Of a stretch of DNA of 31,510 nucleotides, positions 14,612 through 23,210 are shown one piece after another. The stretch is from the NCBI GenBank assembly GCA_964585535.1, contig CAZPDW010000003.1:1-31510 (forward strand), read 5' to 3'. The notes under the pieces are model-generated. The model was not told the DNA's origin and made no database searches. It was given only the letters and a program-made list of their open reading frames with translations. The DNA comes from JAUVYV01 sp964585535 (lineage in GTDB: Bacteria; Planctomycetota; Phycisphaerae; Sedimentisphaerales; Anaerobacaceae). The first letter of the stretch is position 1, and each line of letters opens with the position of its first letter. Position numbers and translations under genes: made by a program.

Positions 14612-17011
14612 GTGAGAAAAACAATTAACACAGCGTTTTTTTTCTTCCTGATGAGTTTGGCATTAACCGGTATCGTCAATGCCGGGGTGGAGAATCTCAA
14701 GGTTCGTGACGAGATGCTCAATAAGCGATGGTCGGCCCAGTGGATCACGCATCCATCGGCATCACTGAAAGATTACGGCGTCTTTCATTTCCGCAGGAGC
14801 TTCGACCTTGATTTGAAGCCTGAAAAACTCGTCGTTCACGTCTCGGCGGACAACCGCTATCGTCTCTTTGTCAATGGACAGGCCGTCTGTCTCGGCCCTG
14901 CACGAGGCGACCTTATGCACTGGCGATTCGAAACGGTTGATATTGCCCCGTATCTTGTGAAGGGCAAAAATACAATTGCGGCCGTCGTCTGGAATTTCGC
15001 CGACCTGCGGCCTTTCGCTCAATGCACGCTCAGGACCGCCTTTGTTCTTTGTGCCGATAAACACGAGTATGATTTTGTGAACACCGGCGCCGGCTGGAAA
15101 GTCCTGAAAGACCTCGCTTATGAGCCGATACCGGTTGACAGCAAGCTGCTCCGGGCATTTGTTGTTGTTGGTCCAACCGACAAGGTCGATGGCGCCAAAT
15201 ATCCCTGGGGCTGGGAGATGACCGAATATGACGACAGCTCCTGGCAGACGGTTTTAGTGCAGGAGAACGCACGGCCGCGAGGGTTTGCCCTCGATGCCGA
15301 ATGGATGCTCGTGCCGCGAACAGTCCCGCTGATGGAAGACAAATTGCAGCGCATTCCAAAAGTAAGAAGAGCAGCCGGCGTAGAGATTGCCAATGATTTC
15401 TTCGACGGCCGGCAGAAACTTACCGTCCCTGCAAACACCAGGGCGACAATCCTTCTCGACCAGACCTTCCTGACCACCGCCTACCCGGAACTGACGGTCA
15501 GCGGCGGAAAAAGCGGCGAAATAAAACTCACCTACGCCGAGGCGATGTTTGACCCCAACGGCCAAAAGGGCAACCGCAACGAAATCAAAGGCCGCAGAAT
15601 GCTCGGTTACTACGACGTTTTCCTGCCCGACGGCGGCGCAAACCGGATGTTTCGCCCGCTGTGGTTCAGGACCTGGCGTTATCTCCAGATGGAAATTCAG
15701 ACCAGAGACGAACCTTTAACCATCAACGATTTCTACGGCAGATTTACTGCGTATCCATTTAAGGAAAACGCGTCTTTCAGCAGCAGTGACCCATCCATAA
15801 AAAATATCTGGGACGTCGGCTGGCGCACCGCACGACTCAGCGCCAACGAGACATATTTCGATGCTCCCTACTACGAACAGATGCAATACGTCGGCGACAA
15901 CCGCATAGAGGCGCTCGTCTCGCTGTACGTCTCCGGTGACGACCGCCTGATGCGAAACGCCATTACCGCTTATGACAATTCCCGCATCCCCGACGGCCTG
16001 ACCCAAAGCCGGTATCCCTCCAGAAGTATGCAGGTCATTCCGCCGTATTCGCTGTTCTGGATTGCTATGATTCACGATTACTGGATGCACCGCGATGACG
16101 CCGAGTTTGTGAAATCGTTTTTGTACGGCATTGACGGCGTTCTCCAGTGGCACGAAAAACATATCGGTGCAAACGGTATGCTGGGGCCTACGCCCTGGTG
16201 GAACTTCGTCGATTGGTCGTGGCGATGGGACGAAGAAAAAGGTATAGGCGGCATCCCCGCCGGTGCGGACGAAGGACGCTCTTCGATTCTCACGCTTCAA
16301 ATCGTCTATGCCCTCAATTACGCTGCGGAGCTGAATGCGGCTTTCGGAAGAAAGTATTTCGCGGACCATTACAGGAAATTGGCCGATTCGCTCAAAAAAG
16401 CCACGTATAAACTTTGCTGGGACAGTAAACGAGGTCTTTTGGCCGACACCCCCGACAAAAATATCTTCAGCCAGCACGCAAATATCCTGGCCGTTCTGGT
16501 CGATTTGATTGGCGACAAAGAGCAGAAAAAACTGATGGAAAAAGTCGTCTCCGAAAAAGACCTTATCCAGTGCACCTTTTATTTCCGCTTCTATCTTGTA
16601 AGGGCGACGAAAAAGGTCGGCCTCGGCGACCGTTATATCGAGATGCTCCAGCCCTGGCGCAATATGCTCAAAATAGGTCTTACAACGTTTGCGGAGAATC
16701 CGGATCCGGCCCGTTCCGACTGTCACGCCTGGAGCGCAAGCCCCAACTACGACCTGCTCGCGACCGTCTGCGGCATCGAGCCGGCCGAGCCCGGCTTCAA
16801 ATCCGTGCGAATCGAACCGCACCTCGGCCCTTTAACCTGGGTCGAAGCAAAAATGCCCCACCCGCTCGGCAGCATCGAAGTCAAACTCAAGCGAAAAGGC
16901 CCCAACGGTATCACCGGCACGATAAGTTTACCTGCCGGCCTCGAAGGCGTCTTCATCTTCAACGGCAAAACCATCCATCTAAAACCCGGTTCAGAAAGGA
17001 TAGAATTGTGA
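14612..17011 (+). CDS. Secreted alpha-L-rhamnosidase-type glycoside hydrolase (GH78-like)
   Basis: A 799-residue exported enzyme. A signal peptide (about residues 1-24, ending IVNAG) is followed by N-terminal beta domains that start KRWSAQWITHPSASLKDYGV, typical for GH78. An (alpha/alpha)6 barrel (about 390-700) contains DAPYYEQMQYVGDNR (about 417-431), the family's acidic active-site region, and aromatic PTPWWNFVDWSWRWDEE. The C-terminal beta domain (SPNYDLLATVCGIEPAEPGF onward) is the usual rhamnosidase C-domain. Reaction inferred: release of terminal alpha-L-rhamnose by inversion. The GTG at 14612 lies 8 bases after AAGGAGG; a GTG at 14603 is inside that ribosome-binding site and is less likely. 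It overlaps the next gene by 4 bases. Confidence 0.87.
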   Translation: MRKTINTAFFFFLMSLALTGIVNAGVENLKVRDEMLNKRWSAQWITHPSASLKDYGVFHFRRSFDLDLKPEKLVVHVSADNRYRLFVNGQAVCLGPARGDLMHWRFETVDIAPYLVKGKNTIAAVVWNFADLRPFAQCTLRTAFVLCADKHEYDFVNTGAGWKVLKDLAYEPIPVDSKLLRAFVVVGPTDKVDGAKYPWGWEMTEYDDSSWQTVLVQENARPRGFALDAEWMLVPRTVPLMEDKLQRIPKVRRAAGVEIANDFFDGRQKLTVPANTRATILLDQTFLTTAYPELTVSGGKSGEIKLTYAEAMFDPNGQKGNRNEIKGRRMLGYYDVFLPDGGANRMFRPLWFRTWRYLQMEIQTRDEPLTINDFYGRFTAYPFKENASFSSSDPSIKNIWDVGWRTARLSANETYFDAPYYEQMQYVGDNRIEALVSLYVSGDDRLMRNAITAYDNSRIPDGLTQSRYPSRSMQVIPPYSLFWIAMIHDYWMHRDDAEFVKSFLYGIDGVLQWHEKHIGANGMLGPTPWWNFVDWSWRWDEEKGIGGIPAGADEGRSSILTLQIVYALNYAAELNAAFGRKYFADHYRKLADSLKKATYKLCWDSKRGLLADTPDKNIFSQHANILAVLVDLIGDKEQKKLMEKVVSEKDLIQCTFYFRFYLVRATKKVGLGDRYIEMLQPWRNMLKIGLTTFAENPDPARSDCHAWSASPNYDLLATVCGIEPAEPGFKSVRIEPHLGPLTWVEAKMPHPLGSIEVKLKRKGPNGITGTISLPAGLEGVFIFNGKTIHLKPGSERIEL

Positions 17012-18909
17012 TTTCACATTCGCTAAACTCAAGCGGCTCGGCCCTGATGACAACTTTTTGTTCGACACTAACGGTACTGCTTCTGCTCTCGCCGCCGTCG
17101 CAGCTCAATGCCGAACCCGTTGCCGCCGTAATGCAGCAGATAGATACGAGCCGGCTCCACATCGACGGTGTCCTCGGCAAGGCGATTGATGCAGGCGTCC
17201 AGGGCCGGTTGAAACACCTATGTAAAGACGCGAACAGCCGCCCAATCCGCCTGTTCGACAGGGCGGTCGCCGACAAGGAAACCGACAAGAACTGGCAGGG
17301 CGAGCACGCCGGAAAGTGGCTCGTTGCCGCCTCACGCGCCGCCGGCCGCACTGGAGACCCACAGCTCATCAAATACCTCAGAGACGTCGCCGATTTCCTC
17401 GTCAGCCAGCAGCGGCCCAACGGCTACCTCGGAACGTACGCGCCCTCGATAAGAATAACCGCCAAATCCGACGTCAATATCAAAAGCTGGGACGTCTGGG
17501 TCAATGCCTATATGATGCTCGGCCTTGTCGAGCTCAACAAGCACCTGCCCAATGAAAAATACATCGACGCCGCAAAGAAAATCGGCGACCTCTACATCGA
17601 AACCTTCCAGAAGGGCGGCAAGTCCATCGCCCACGCCGGCTATCATCACGGCATGGTCGGCACCGGCTCAATCGATGCCGCTATGGAGCTTTACTTCGCC
17701 ACCGGCGACGAAAAATATCTCGAATTCGCAAAATACTGCACCCGGCAGATGGAGTACAGAAAAGGCCTCGAGCTTATCTCCCGCAGCTTGAAGGGCTGTG
17801 ACGTCGCTCTCATCGGAAACGGCAAAAATTACGAAATGACTCGCAATTTCGTCGGTCTGGCCAAACTCTATCGTGCAACAGGCAACCACGACTACCTCCA
17901 GGCCGTCCTCAATTCCTGGCAGAACATCAAAGACCACCACCTCACACTCACCGGCGGGCCCTGGGGCGGCATCGGCGGCCACCTCGAATGTTTCAACGTC
18001 GAATTCTTCTTCAATCCCTACGGCTTCAACGAAACCTGTACCACAATGGTCTGGACCCGCCTCAATTCACAGCTCCTGATGCTCACAGGCCGGGCCGAAT
18101 ACGCTCAGCAGCTCGAAAAAACCGCCTATAACGCCATCCTCGGCGCCCAGTTCCCCGACGGCTTCGGCTGGTGCTACTACAGCCATACAAACGGAAAACG
18201 AATCAGGACAAGCCCCTGGGCCTGCTGCTCCTCAAGCGGGGCAATGGAGCTCGAAGAGCTCCCGCCCGTCATCTACACAATAAAAGACAACGGCATCGCC
18301 CTCAACATCTACACTCGAAGCGCCGCCCAAATCCAACTGCCCGGCGCAGGCGCCGTTACCATCGAGCAAAAAACAGATTACCCATTCGACGGCAACATTG
18401 AAGTAACAATCACGCCGCAGAAAAACGCCGACTTTCCCGTTTTCGTCAGAATCCCCCGCTGGGCCGATAAGGCCGGGGTCTCTGTCAACGGCAGAGTAGT
18501 GCCTGAAAAACCCGTCCCCGGCAAATATCTGGACATCAGCAGAAACTGGTCGCCCGGCGACACCCTGAAAATATCCTTTCCAATGAAATTACGCTTAGCG
18601 GAAATCTCCAATGAGTATAACGAAAAGGGCGAGTATATCGACACAACCCAACGCTTTGTCGCCATCCTCCGGGGGCCCCTGGTTTACGCCACGAATCTGC
18701 CCGATACGCTCGAACATCCCACCGGTTTCCGCGTCCCCACATCCGACCTGCTGCCGTTCATCTCGCCGGCCGAAACACCGCCCGGCCTTCAAGGCCCCGC
18801 ATATAAGCTCCGCCTGCCCGGCAAAGACCCGCTCACTCTCGTCCCGTTCTACGAAGTCGGCGCACGAAAAGAGGGCATACACCGAACAACCTGGCTGCGG
18901 GTCGAATAG
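17008..18909 (+). CDS. Secreted beta-L-arabinofuranosidase-type hydrolase (GH127/DUF1680)
   Basis: A 633-residue enzyme with a signal peptide (about residues 15-40, ending SQLNAEP), then an (alpha/alpha)6 barrel and C-terminal beta-sandwiches. In GH127 enzymes a zinc ion is held by Glu and Cys residues and one Cys is the nucleophile; here the matching pieces are NETC (E342, C344) and the pair CC at 406-407 (ACCSSSGAMELEEL), with the likely acid/base Glu in HLECF. Reaction inferred: release of beta-L-arabinofuranose from plant-type glycans. The GTG at 17008 overlaps the upstream TGA (GTGA) and has AGAAAGGA in front; the frame is open far upstream inside the rhamnosidase gene, but that part is not protein-like. 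GH146 is a close alternative family. Confidence 0.9.
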   Translation: MISHSLNSSGSALMTTFCSTLTVLLLLSPPSQLNAEPVAAVMQQIDTSRLHIDGVLGKAIDAGVQGRLKHLCKDANSRPIRLFDRAVADKETDKNWQGEHAGKWLVAASRAAGRTGDPQLIKYLRDVADFLVSQQRPNGYLGTYAPSIRITAKSDVNIKSWDVWVNAYMMLGLVELNKHLPNEKYIDAAKKIGDLYIETFQKGGKSIAHAGYHHGMVGTGSIDAAMELYFATGDEKYLEFAKYCTRQMEYRKGLELISRSLKGCDVALIGNGKNYEMTRNFVGLAKLYRATGNHDYLQAVLNSWQNIKDHHLTLTGGPWGGIGGHLECFNVEFFFNPYGFNETCTTMVWTRLNSQLLMLTGRAEYAQQLEKTAYNAILGAQFPDGFGWCYYSHTNGKRIRTSPWACCSSSGAMELEELPPVIYTIKDNGIALNIYTRSAAQIQLPGAGAVTIEQKTDYPFDGNIEVTITPQKNADFPVFVRIPRWADKAGVSVNGRVVPEKPVPGKYLDISRNWSPGDTLKISFPMKLRLAEISNEYNEKGEYIDTTQRFVAILRGPLVYATNLPDTLEHPTGFRVPTSDLLPFISPAETPPGLQGPAYKLRLPGKDPLTLVPFYEVGARKEGIHRTTWLRVE

Positions 18910-19005
18910 GCGTCAAAACCACAATAACCGACGGCTCTCGTGTATAACGGCAGCGTTGACCATTGTCCCACGATTGTCCGCACGGCAGAATGTTCACTCT
19001 GGCTA

Positions 19006-19034
19006 TTGCATCAGCTAACGATTTCGGCTACACT
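19006..19034 (+). promoter_or_regulatory. Candidate promoter for the aldo/keto reductase gene
   Basis: TTGCAT (19006-19011) and TACACT (19029-19034) with a 17-base spacer. Transcription would start near 19041, about 37 bases before the ATG. Confidence 0.4.
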
Positions 19035-19077
19035 GTCAGGGTATGAAAGAACCGGATAATGTAAGGATCTGTTACAA

Positions 19078-19980
19078 ATGGAAAAACTAAAGCGACGTGA
19101 ATTTATCACGAGGTCCGTTGCGGGCGTCGGCGGCATGATGCTCGGTTCAGGTGTTCTGGCTGCGCAGGAAAAAAAGGTCGAGACATACGACCCGTTCGAG
19201 ATGGTCTTGCTCGGCAAAACCGGCCTAAAGGTAAGCCGCCTCGGCGCAGGCACCGGAGCACACGGCGGCCGGCACAGCTCAAACCAGACTCGGCTCGGAA
19301 AAGAAAATTTCGAGGCGCTTGTCAAAGCCGAATATGACCGAGGCATTCGAATGTTTGATATGGCCGACGGCTACGGCAGCCACCCTTACGTCGGTTCGGC
19401 GCTGAAAACTCTGCCCCGTCATAACTTTGTTCTCGCTTCCAAGGTAAGTACCTGGCGGCAGACGGAAAATGAGCGAGGCAGACCCGATATCGCCATCGAA
19501 CGTTTTCTAAAAGAGCTTGGCACCGACTATATCGACCTCGTTCTGCTGCACTGCGTTATGAACGGCAACTGGCCTCAGCAGCTTCGCAAAGAAATGGATA
19601 TAATGGCAAAGCTCAAGGAAAAAGGCACCATCCGCGCGCACGGCGTATCGTGTCACTCGGTGGCCGCTCTCGAAGCAGCCGCGAACGAGCCCTGGGTCGA
19701 TTCCGTCCACGCCCGCCTGAACGCCTACGGCACGGAGATGGACGATGTGCCGGAAAAGGTCGCTGCCGTCGTGAGAAAAATCCACAATGCCGGCAAGGGC
19801 GTCGTTGCTATGAAACTCGTGGGAAACGGTGAGTTCACGTACGACCAGGATAAAATAAGCCGCTCTATCGAATATGTTCTCGGACTTGACTGTGTTGATA
19901 TGATGATTGTGGGCTTCGAGACACCGGACGAAATCGATGACTTTGCCCGCCGTGTCCGAAAAGTCCCTGTGCGAACCTGA
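19078..19980 (+). CDS. Tat-exported aldo/keto reductase
   Basis: A 300-residue protein with a twin-arginine-type start (KRREFITRSVAGVGGMMLGS) followed by an aldo/keto reductase TIM barrel. The catalytic tetrad can be traced: Asp and Tyr in FDMADGYGSHPYVG (about residues 96-109), Lys in LASKV (about 123), His in VLLHCV (about 156). The C-terminal cofactor region is MMIVGFETPDEIDD. The family reduces aldehydes or ketones of sugars with NAD(P)H; here export suggests a bound cofactor, as in other Tat-secreted sugar oxidoreductases. It lies 168 bases after the arabinofuranosidase and has its own promoter candidate. ATG at 19078 has AAGGA upstream. Confidence 0.88.
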   Translation: MEKLKRREFITRSVAGVGGMMLGSGVLAAQEKKVETYDPFEMVLLGKTGLKVSRLGAGTGAHGGRHSSNQTRLGKENFEALVKAEYDRGIRMFDMADGYGSHPYVGSALKTLPRHNFVLASKVSTWRQTENERGRPDIAIERFLKELGTDYIDLVLLHCVMNGNWPQQLRKEMDIMAKLKEKGTIRAHGVSCHSVAALEAAANEPWVDSVHARLNAYGTEMDDVPEKVAAVVRKIHNAGKGVVAMKLVGNGEFTYDQDKISRSIEYVLGLDCVDMMIVGFETPDEIDDFARRVRKVPVRT

Positions 19981-20099
19981 ACTGCCGCGGCTCGAATCCT
20001 GTTGAATTTAACAATAGCTAAATTTCTCTGTAATTCCGGCCTTACCTAACCTTACATAAGAGATATTATCATGATTAGCTATCTTGCAAATATGAAACC

Positions 20100-20135
20100 A
20101 AAAAAAGCCAGATTCCAAAAAACAGAATCTGGCTT
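20100..20135 (-). terminator. Intrinsic terminator facing left with no assigned gene
   Basis: AAGCCAGATTC (20105-20115) and GAATCTGGCTT (20125-20135) form a perfect 11-bp stem with a 9-base loop. Read on the minus strand the stem runs into seven T residues (20106-20100), the classic Rho-independent form; read on the plus strand there is no T-tract. No minus-strand protein gene lies between this site and panB. Confidence 0.7.
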
Positions 20136-20230
20136 CGGAGGAGGGTGATGAAAAGCCAATTAAAATGGCAACCTTAATACCTTTTGACGACCCCTATCTA
20201 CTCTCTGTATGTAATAATCGAAAAACCTCC
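20136..20230 (-). ncRNA. Possible small RNA ending at the 20100-20135 terminator
   Basis: The minus-strand sequence just before the terminator is CATCACCCTCCTCCG, a C-rich run complementary to Shine-Dalgarno sequences and similar to the anti-Shine-Dalgarno end of 16S rRNA. C-rich loops beside a terminator are the layout of several known regulatory RNAs. The 5' end is unknown; I found no strong promoter, so the right boundary given here is arbitrary. Inference only. Confidence 0.3.
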
Positions 20231-20440
20231 CCGGATTTCTTTAGGGAATTTTGTCAGACGACAACACTTTTTTACCCTGAAATCAAGCTTGCAGTTCAAA
20301 AAAACACCTTTTTTTTCACTTTTCAAAAAAAACGCTCGTTTTCAGCCGAAAAACCGCGATATTTTACGCTTGATTCGCCGGTCTTGTTCTCATATTTTAA
20401 CCACTAACTTGTTATTTCTTTAGTTTTGGGGACAGACCAG

Positions 20441-21295
20441 ATGGCTGCCGGAATCACTATCGCCGAACTGCTCGATGCCAAACGCACCGGCCGGAAAATC
20501 GTTGCCGTGAGCTGCTATGACTACACCACCGCCCGCCTGGTCGCACAGGCCGACGTAGATATGCTCCTGGTGGGCGACTCAGCGGCCCAGCTCGTCCTCG
20601 GCCACGACTCGACCCTGCCGGCTACAATGGATTTTATGGTAGCCATCACCGCCGCCGTTCGCAGAGGCGCCCCAAATCTCTGTATCGTCGCCGATATGCC
20701 TTTTCTCTCCTACCAGCTCGGCACAGGCAAGGCCATCGCCAACGCAGGACGATTCGTTACCCAGGCCGGCGCTCAAATAATTAAAATCGAGGCCACAAGC
20801 GCACACCTTGATATTGTCAAGGCCGTCAGTGACGCCGGCATAGCCGTAATGGCGCACATCGGCATAAGGCCCCAGTACATCGCCAGAGTGGGCCGCTTCA
20901 AAGCCGAGGCCACCACCGCCGAAATGGCGCTCGAGCTGCTCGAGCTCGCCGACCGTATGACCGATGCCGGCGCCGTCTCACTGCTGCTCGAAGGGACCGC
21001 CGCCGAGGTCGCCGAAATTATCACCCAACAAACCGATGTCCCCGTCATCGGCTGCGGCTCAGGCCCCGGCTGTGACGGGCAAATCCTCGTCGCACCCGAC
21101 ATCCTCGGCCTTACCACCGGGCCTAAACCAAAGTTCGCCAAAAGCTACGCAGCCGGCGCCGAGGCGACCACAAAGGCAGTCGCCGAATATGCCGCCGAGG
21201 TCCGCTCCGCCGCCTACCCCGACCGCGACCACAGCTACCACATGAAGCCCGGCCAGCTCGACCGCCTGAACCGGCTGCTCAAAAAAAATTCTTAA
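20441..21295 (+). CDS. panB: 3-methyl-2-oxobutanoate hydroxymethyltransferase
   Basis: A 284-residue cytoplasmic TIM-barrel enzyme that transfers a hydroxymethyl group from methylene-tetrahydrofolate to ketoisovalerate, giving ketopantoate for pantothenate and CoA. The metal-binding aspartates D46 (LVGDSAAQ) and D85 (VADMPFLSYQ), Lys115 and Glu117 (IIKIEATS) and Glu184 (LLLEGT) match E. coli D45, D84, K112, E114 and E181. The ATG at 20441 has GGGGAC about 8 bases upstream; an in-frame TTG at 20426 is a weaker choice. No panC or panD is next to it. It converges with yjbQ, 48 bases away. Confidence 0.96.
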   Translation: MAAGITIAELLDAKRTGRKIVAVSCYDYTTARLVAQADVDMLLVGDSAAQLVLGHDSTLPATMDFMVAITAAVRRGAPNLCIVADMPFLSYQLGTGKAIANAGRFVTQAGAQIIKIEATSAHLDIVKAVSDAGIAVMAHIGIRPQYIARVGRFKAEATTAEMALELLELADRMTDAGAVSLLLEGTAAEVAEIITQQTDVPVIGCGSGPGCDGQILVAPDILGLTTGPKPKFAKSYAAGAEATTKAVAEYAAEVRSAAYPDRDHSYHMKPGQLDRLNRLLKKNS

Positions 21296-21343
21296 CTCCC
21301 CTCCCTGAAAAAGCTCTCCCTAATCTTCTCGGCCCCCGCACAA

Positions 21344-21763
21344 CTATTCCCCGACTATCTGGCAGATGACCGTCCTCGTCCTCGCACGCGTATCGAAATC
21401 CACCAGGATAATCTGCTGCCATGTCCCCAACGTCAGCTCACCATCGACTACAGGTATGCTCAGCGAAGGCCCTAACAGCGACGCCCGCACATGCGAATGC
21501 CCGTTGTCATCCTGCCAGGTCTTCTCGTGCTCGTATCGGCCGCTGCGAGGCGCTATCTTCTCGAACGCCGTCTTCAAATCGTAATTCACCAGTCCCGGCT
21601 CGTACTCGGTCGTCGTAATCGCCGCCGTCGAGCCGACGTTGAACAATGTCACCGTCCCGTTTTTAATCCCCGACTCGGCAGCCGCCTCGAGCGCCTGCTC
21701 GGTAATGTTGACGACGTCGCAGCTGCCCCGTGTCTTTAACCGTATCTTCTTCGTCTTTACCAT
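21344..21763 (-). CDS. yjbQ: YjbQ/UPF0047 family protein
   Basis: A 139-residue single-domain protein. The family signature is clear in its C-terminal half: DDNGHSHVRASLLGPSLSIP then LTLGTWQQIILVDFDTR (about residues 85-127), with the conserved His residues and GTWQ. Members form trimers, have weak thiamine-phosphate synthase activity when overexpressed, and their real role is unsettled. ATG at 21763. It is the last of a run of minus-strand genes, 78 bases after the upstream membrane protein gene, and converges with panB. Confidence 0.9.
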   Translation of the reverse strand: MVKTKKIRLKTRGSCDVVNITEQALEAAAESGIKNGTVTLFNVGSTAAITTTEYEPGLVNYDLKTAFEKIAPRSGRYEHEKTWQDDNGHSHVRASLLGPSLSIPVVDGELTLGTWQQIILVDFDTRARTRTVICQIVGE

Positions 21764-21841
21764 AAAGCTATGATATACAGGATATGCCCGCCCTGCAACA
21801 TTTGCCCTGCCCCTCGCCGCCTGCTGCCCGTCGCCGCGGCC

Positions 21842-22477
21842 CTAATTCGACGGCTTGGCGCCCCAGCTAAAAGTCTCGTACGTCCTCTTGTTCTTTGTAA
21901 TGACAATCTCCCCGAGAGCCGTGTAGTCCGGATAAAGCCATCCCCTCACATACATGTATCCGGCCCTGTTGTGGTTCGCCCCCGCCGCCGGCTCGCTCTC
22001 CAGAAAAACGTATGTCCCCTTCGTTATGAAATAAAGTGCCGTCCCACCCTCACTTTGTCCCGCAACAAAACCCACGTACGGTTTCGAGGCATCGATGTTC
22101 CCCTCGAAGCTTGCCGCCATCACGACGCGGTGGACCCCGCTGTCGGCAGTGTACTCGCCGTTCCATACCCCCTTGACCAGCCCGTCGGGATATATCAGCA
22201 GATTCAATTGTCCCCGCCGCTGCCCGGCTTGCTCCGCATCGGCCTTGTATCGCAGTGCCCGGGTGATTAGCCCTTTGATTTTCGACGCCTCAATCTGAAC
22301 CGCCTCGGCGCCGGCAAGAATCCGAAAGTCCTCGTTCCACGGGAGGTTCGGGTCCCTGCTCACCGTCACAAAGCTCTTGCCGACCCACGCCAGCACCGCC
22401 GTCATCACAAGCAGCAGTGCCACCAACCGCAGCCATACGGTATAGACCGGCCTGCCGGCGTCTGAACTATTTGCCAT
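21842..22477 (-). CDS. Membrane-anchored protein of unknown function
   Basis: A 211-residue protein I do not recognise. It has one N-terminal membrane span (about residues 16-40, YTVWLRLVALLLVMTAVLAW) and a globular extracytoplasmic part rich in aromatic and beta-type sequence (LNLLIYPDGLVKGVWNGEY; YMYVRGWLYPDYTALGEIVI). No cysteine pairs or catalytic motif stand out. ATG at 22477 chosen; a GTG at 22498 is in frame and about equally supported. It sits between yjbQ and a GC-rich 290-base gap. Confidence 0.7.
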   Translation of the reverse strand: MANSSDAGRPVYTVWLRLVALLLVMTAVLAWVGKSFVTVSRDPNLPWNEDFRILAGAEAVQIEASKIKGLITRALRYKADAEQAGQRRGQLNLLIYPDGLVKGVWNGEYTADSGVHRVVMAASFEGNIDASKPYVGFVAGQSEGGTALYFITKGTYVFLESEPAAGANHNRAGYMYVRGWLYPDYTALGEIVITKNKRTYETFSWGAKPSN

Positions 22478-22769
22478 ACTTATCGACCTGTGTTCCACCC
22501 ACTGGCTCCCAAACGTCTGACTCTACCTGTGAGAATGGCTTATGGGACTGTCAATGCCCTTGCCCACCCGGCTGGGACGCAGATTCCCGCCTTTGTTGTT
22601 TATCGTATCTGCGGTGGGTGCTCTGCACAAAATTTGCGTTTTTCCCCTGCCGGGGCTTCTGAAACCGCACTGTCGTCGCATTATCGGCTGTTTTTTGGCA
22701 GGGGTGAGTCTCTTAATCGGCGAGGCGGCGGAACGGCGTTCGGGGTCTGCGCGACCTTAGCGGCTCGTC
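22478..22769. other. GC-rich intergenic gap, no gene seen
   Basis: About 290 bases between two minus-strand genes. A 117-codon plus-strand frame (22490-22843) crosses it but overlaps the lipoprotein gene, lacks a good ribosome-binding site and has composition expected of noise. A short CCCC-GGCA-GGGG hairpin near 22638-22651 lacks a T-tract. No clear promoter for the downstream minus gene. Confidence 0.4.
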
Positions 22770-23189
22770 TCATCGGTCGCCCTGATGGGGCGGGCCGGCT
22801 GCAGAGCCGATCGAGGGGATTCGGTTCGGGTCGTTTTTTGTGAGCCGCGCGATTTCGATGTGTGCCGTGAGGACGTCTAAGGCATACCGGGCTTCGATTC
22901 TCTTCTCTCTTGCAGTAAGCTCTGTTCGCCAGTTGTCGAAGGCGCGGGCCTTCTCGGCGGTCAGCTGAGAGCCATCGAGCAGGCCGGAGTAAACCGCCTG
23001 CTGCATTTCAAGCTCTTCAAGGACATTTATGAGCAAGTCCTTTTCCCTGTGGACGGAATCGAGCTTCTCGGCGGTTTTGCTCAGGTTAATAATGGCGCGG
23101 TCTGCCGTCGAGGCGGGGGTAACCGGGTCGTGGCCCTGTCCGCAGCCGGCAATAATAACAAAGCCGATTATTATGAGCGTTTCTTTCAT
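22770..23189 (-). CDS. Small lipoprotein of unknown function
   Basis: A 139-residue protein with a short lipoprotein signal (MKETLIIIGFVIIAGC, lipid Cys16) and an all-helical, charged mature part (NLSKTAEKLDSVHREKDLLI through RIEARYALDVLTAHIEIARL) that probably forms coiled coils. No family recognised. It starts 21 bases after the stop of the larger membrane gene, so the two should be co-transcribed from the consensus promoter at 24246-24275. Confidence 0.75.
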   Translation of the reverse strand: MKETLIIIGFVIIAGCGQGHDPVTPASTADRAIINLSKTAEKLDSVHREKDLLINVLEELEMQQAVYSGLLDGSQLTAEKARAFDNWRTELTAREKRIEARYALDVLTAHIEIARLTKNDPNRIPSIGSAAGPPHQGDR

Positions 23190-23210
23190 CAGGTATCGTT
23201 TGTCGAGCGG

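Larger units (their letters stand above)
19981..20440. other. AT-rich intergenic region with minus-strand terminator, possible small RNA
   Basis: About 460 bases between the aldo/keto reductase and panB. Open frames at 20165-20407 and 20184-20423 run over A/T homopolymers and are not protein-like. A strong minus-strand intrinsic terminator sits at 20100-20135. A small plus-strand frame of nine codons (20148-20177) with GGAGGAGGG before its ATG could be a leader peptide for panB, but nothing else supports this. Confidence 0.5.

Noticed and set aside
15716..16822. 368-codon minus-strand frame opposite the rhamnosidase
   Set aside because: Antisense shadow of a well-supported GH78 gene; no motif, signal peptide or ribosome-binding site.
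16570..17007. N-terminal extension of the GH127 gene by 146 residues
   Set aside because: The extension lies wholly within the rhamnosidase gene in another frame, is Arg/Pro/Gln-rich, and a GTG at 17008 with a ribosome-binding site gives a normal signal peptide.
20165..20423. Two overlapping open frames of about 80 codons before panB
   Set aside because: They are rich in Phe/Lys from A/T runs, differ only by frame, and have no family character; no better start than the panB ATG.
22490..22843. 117-codon plus-strand open frame
   Set aside because: It overlaps the 3' end of the opposite-strand lipoprotein gene, lacks a ribosome-binding site and looks like GC-rich noise.
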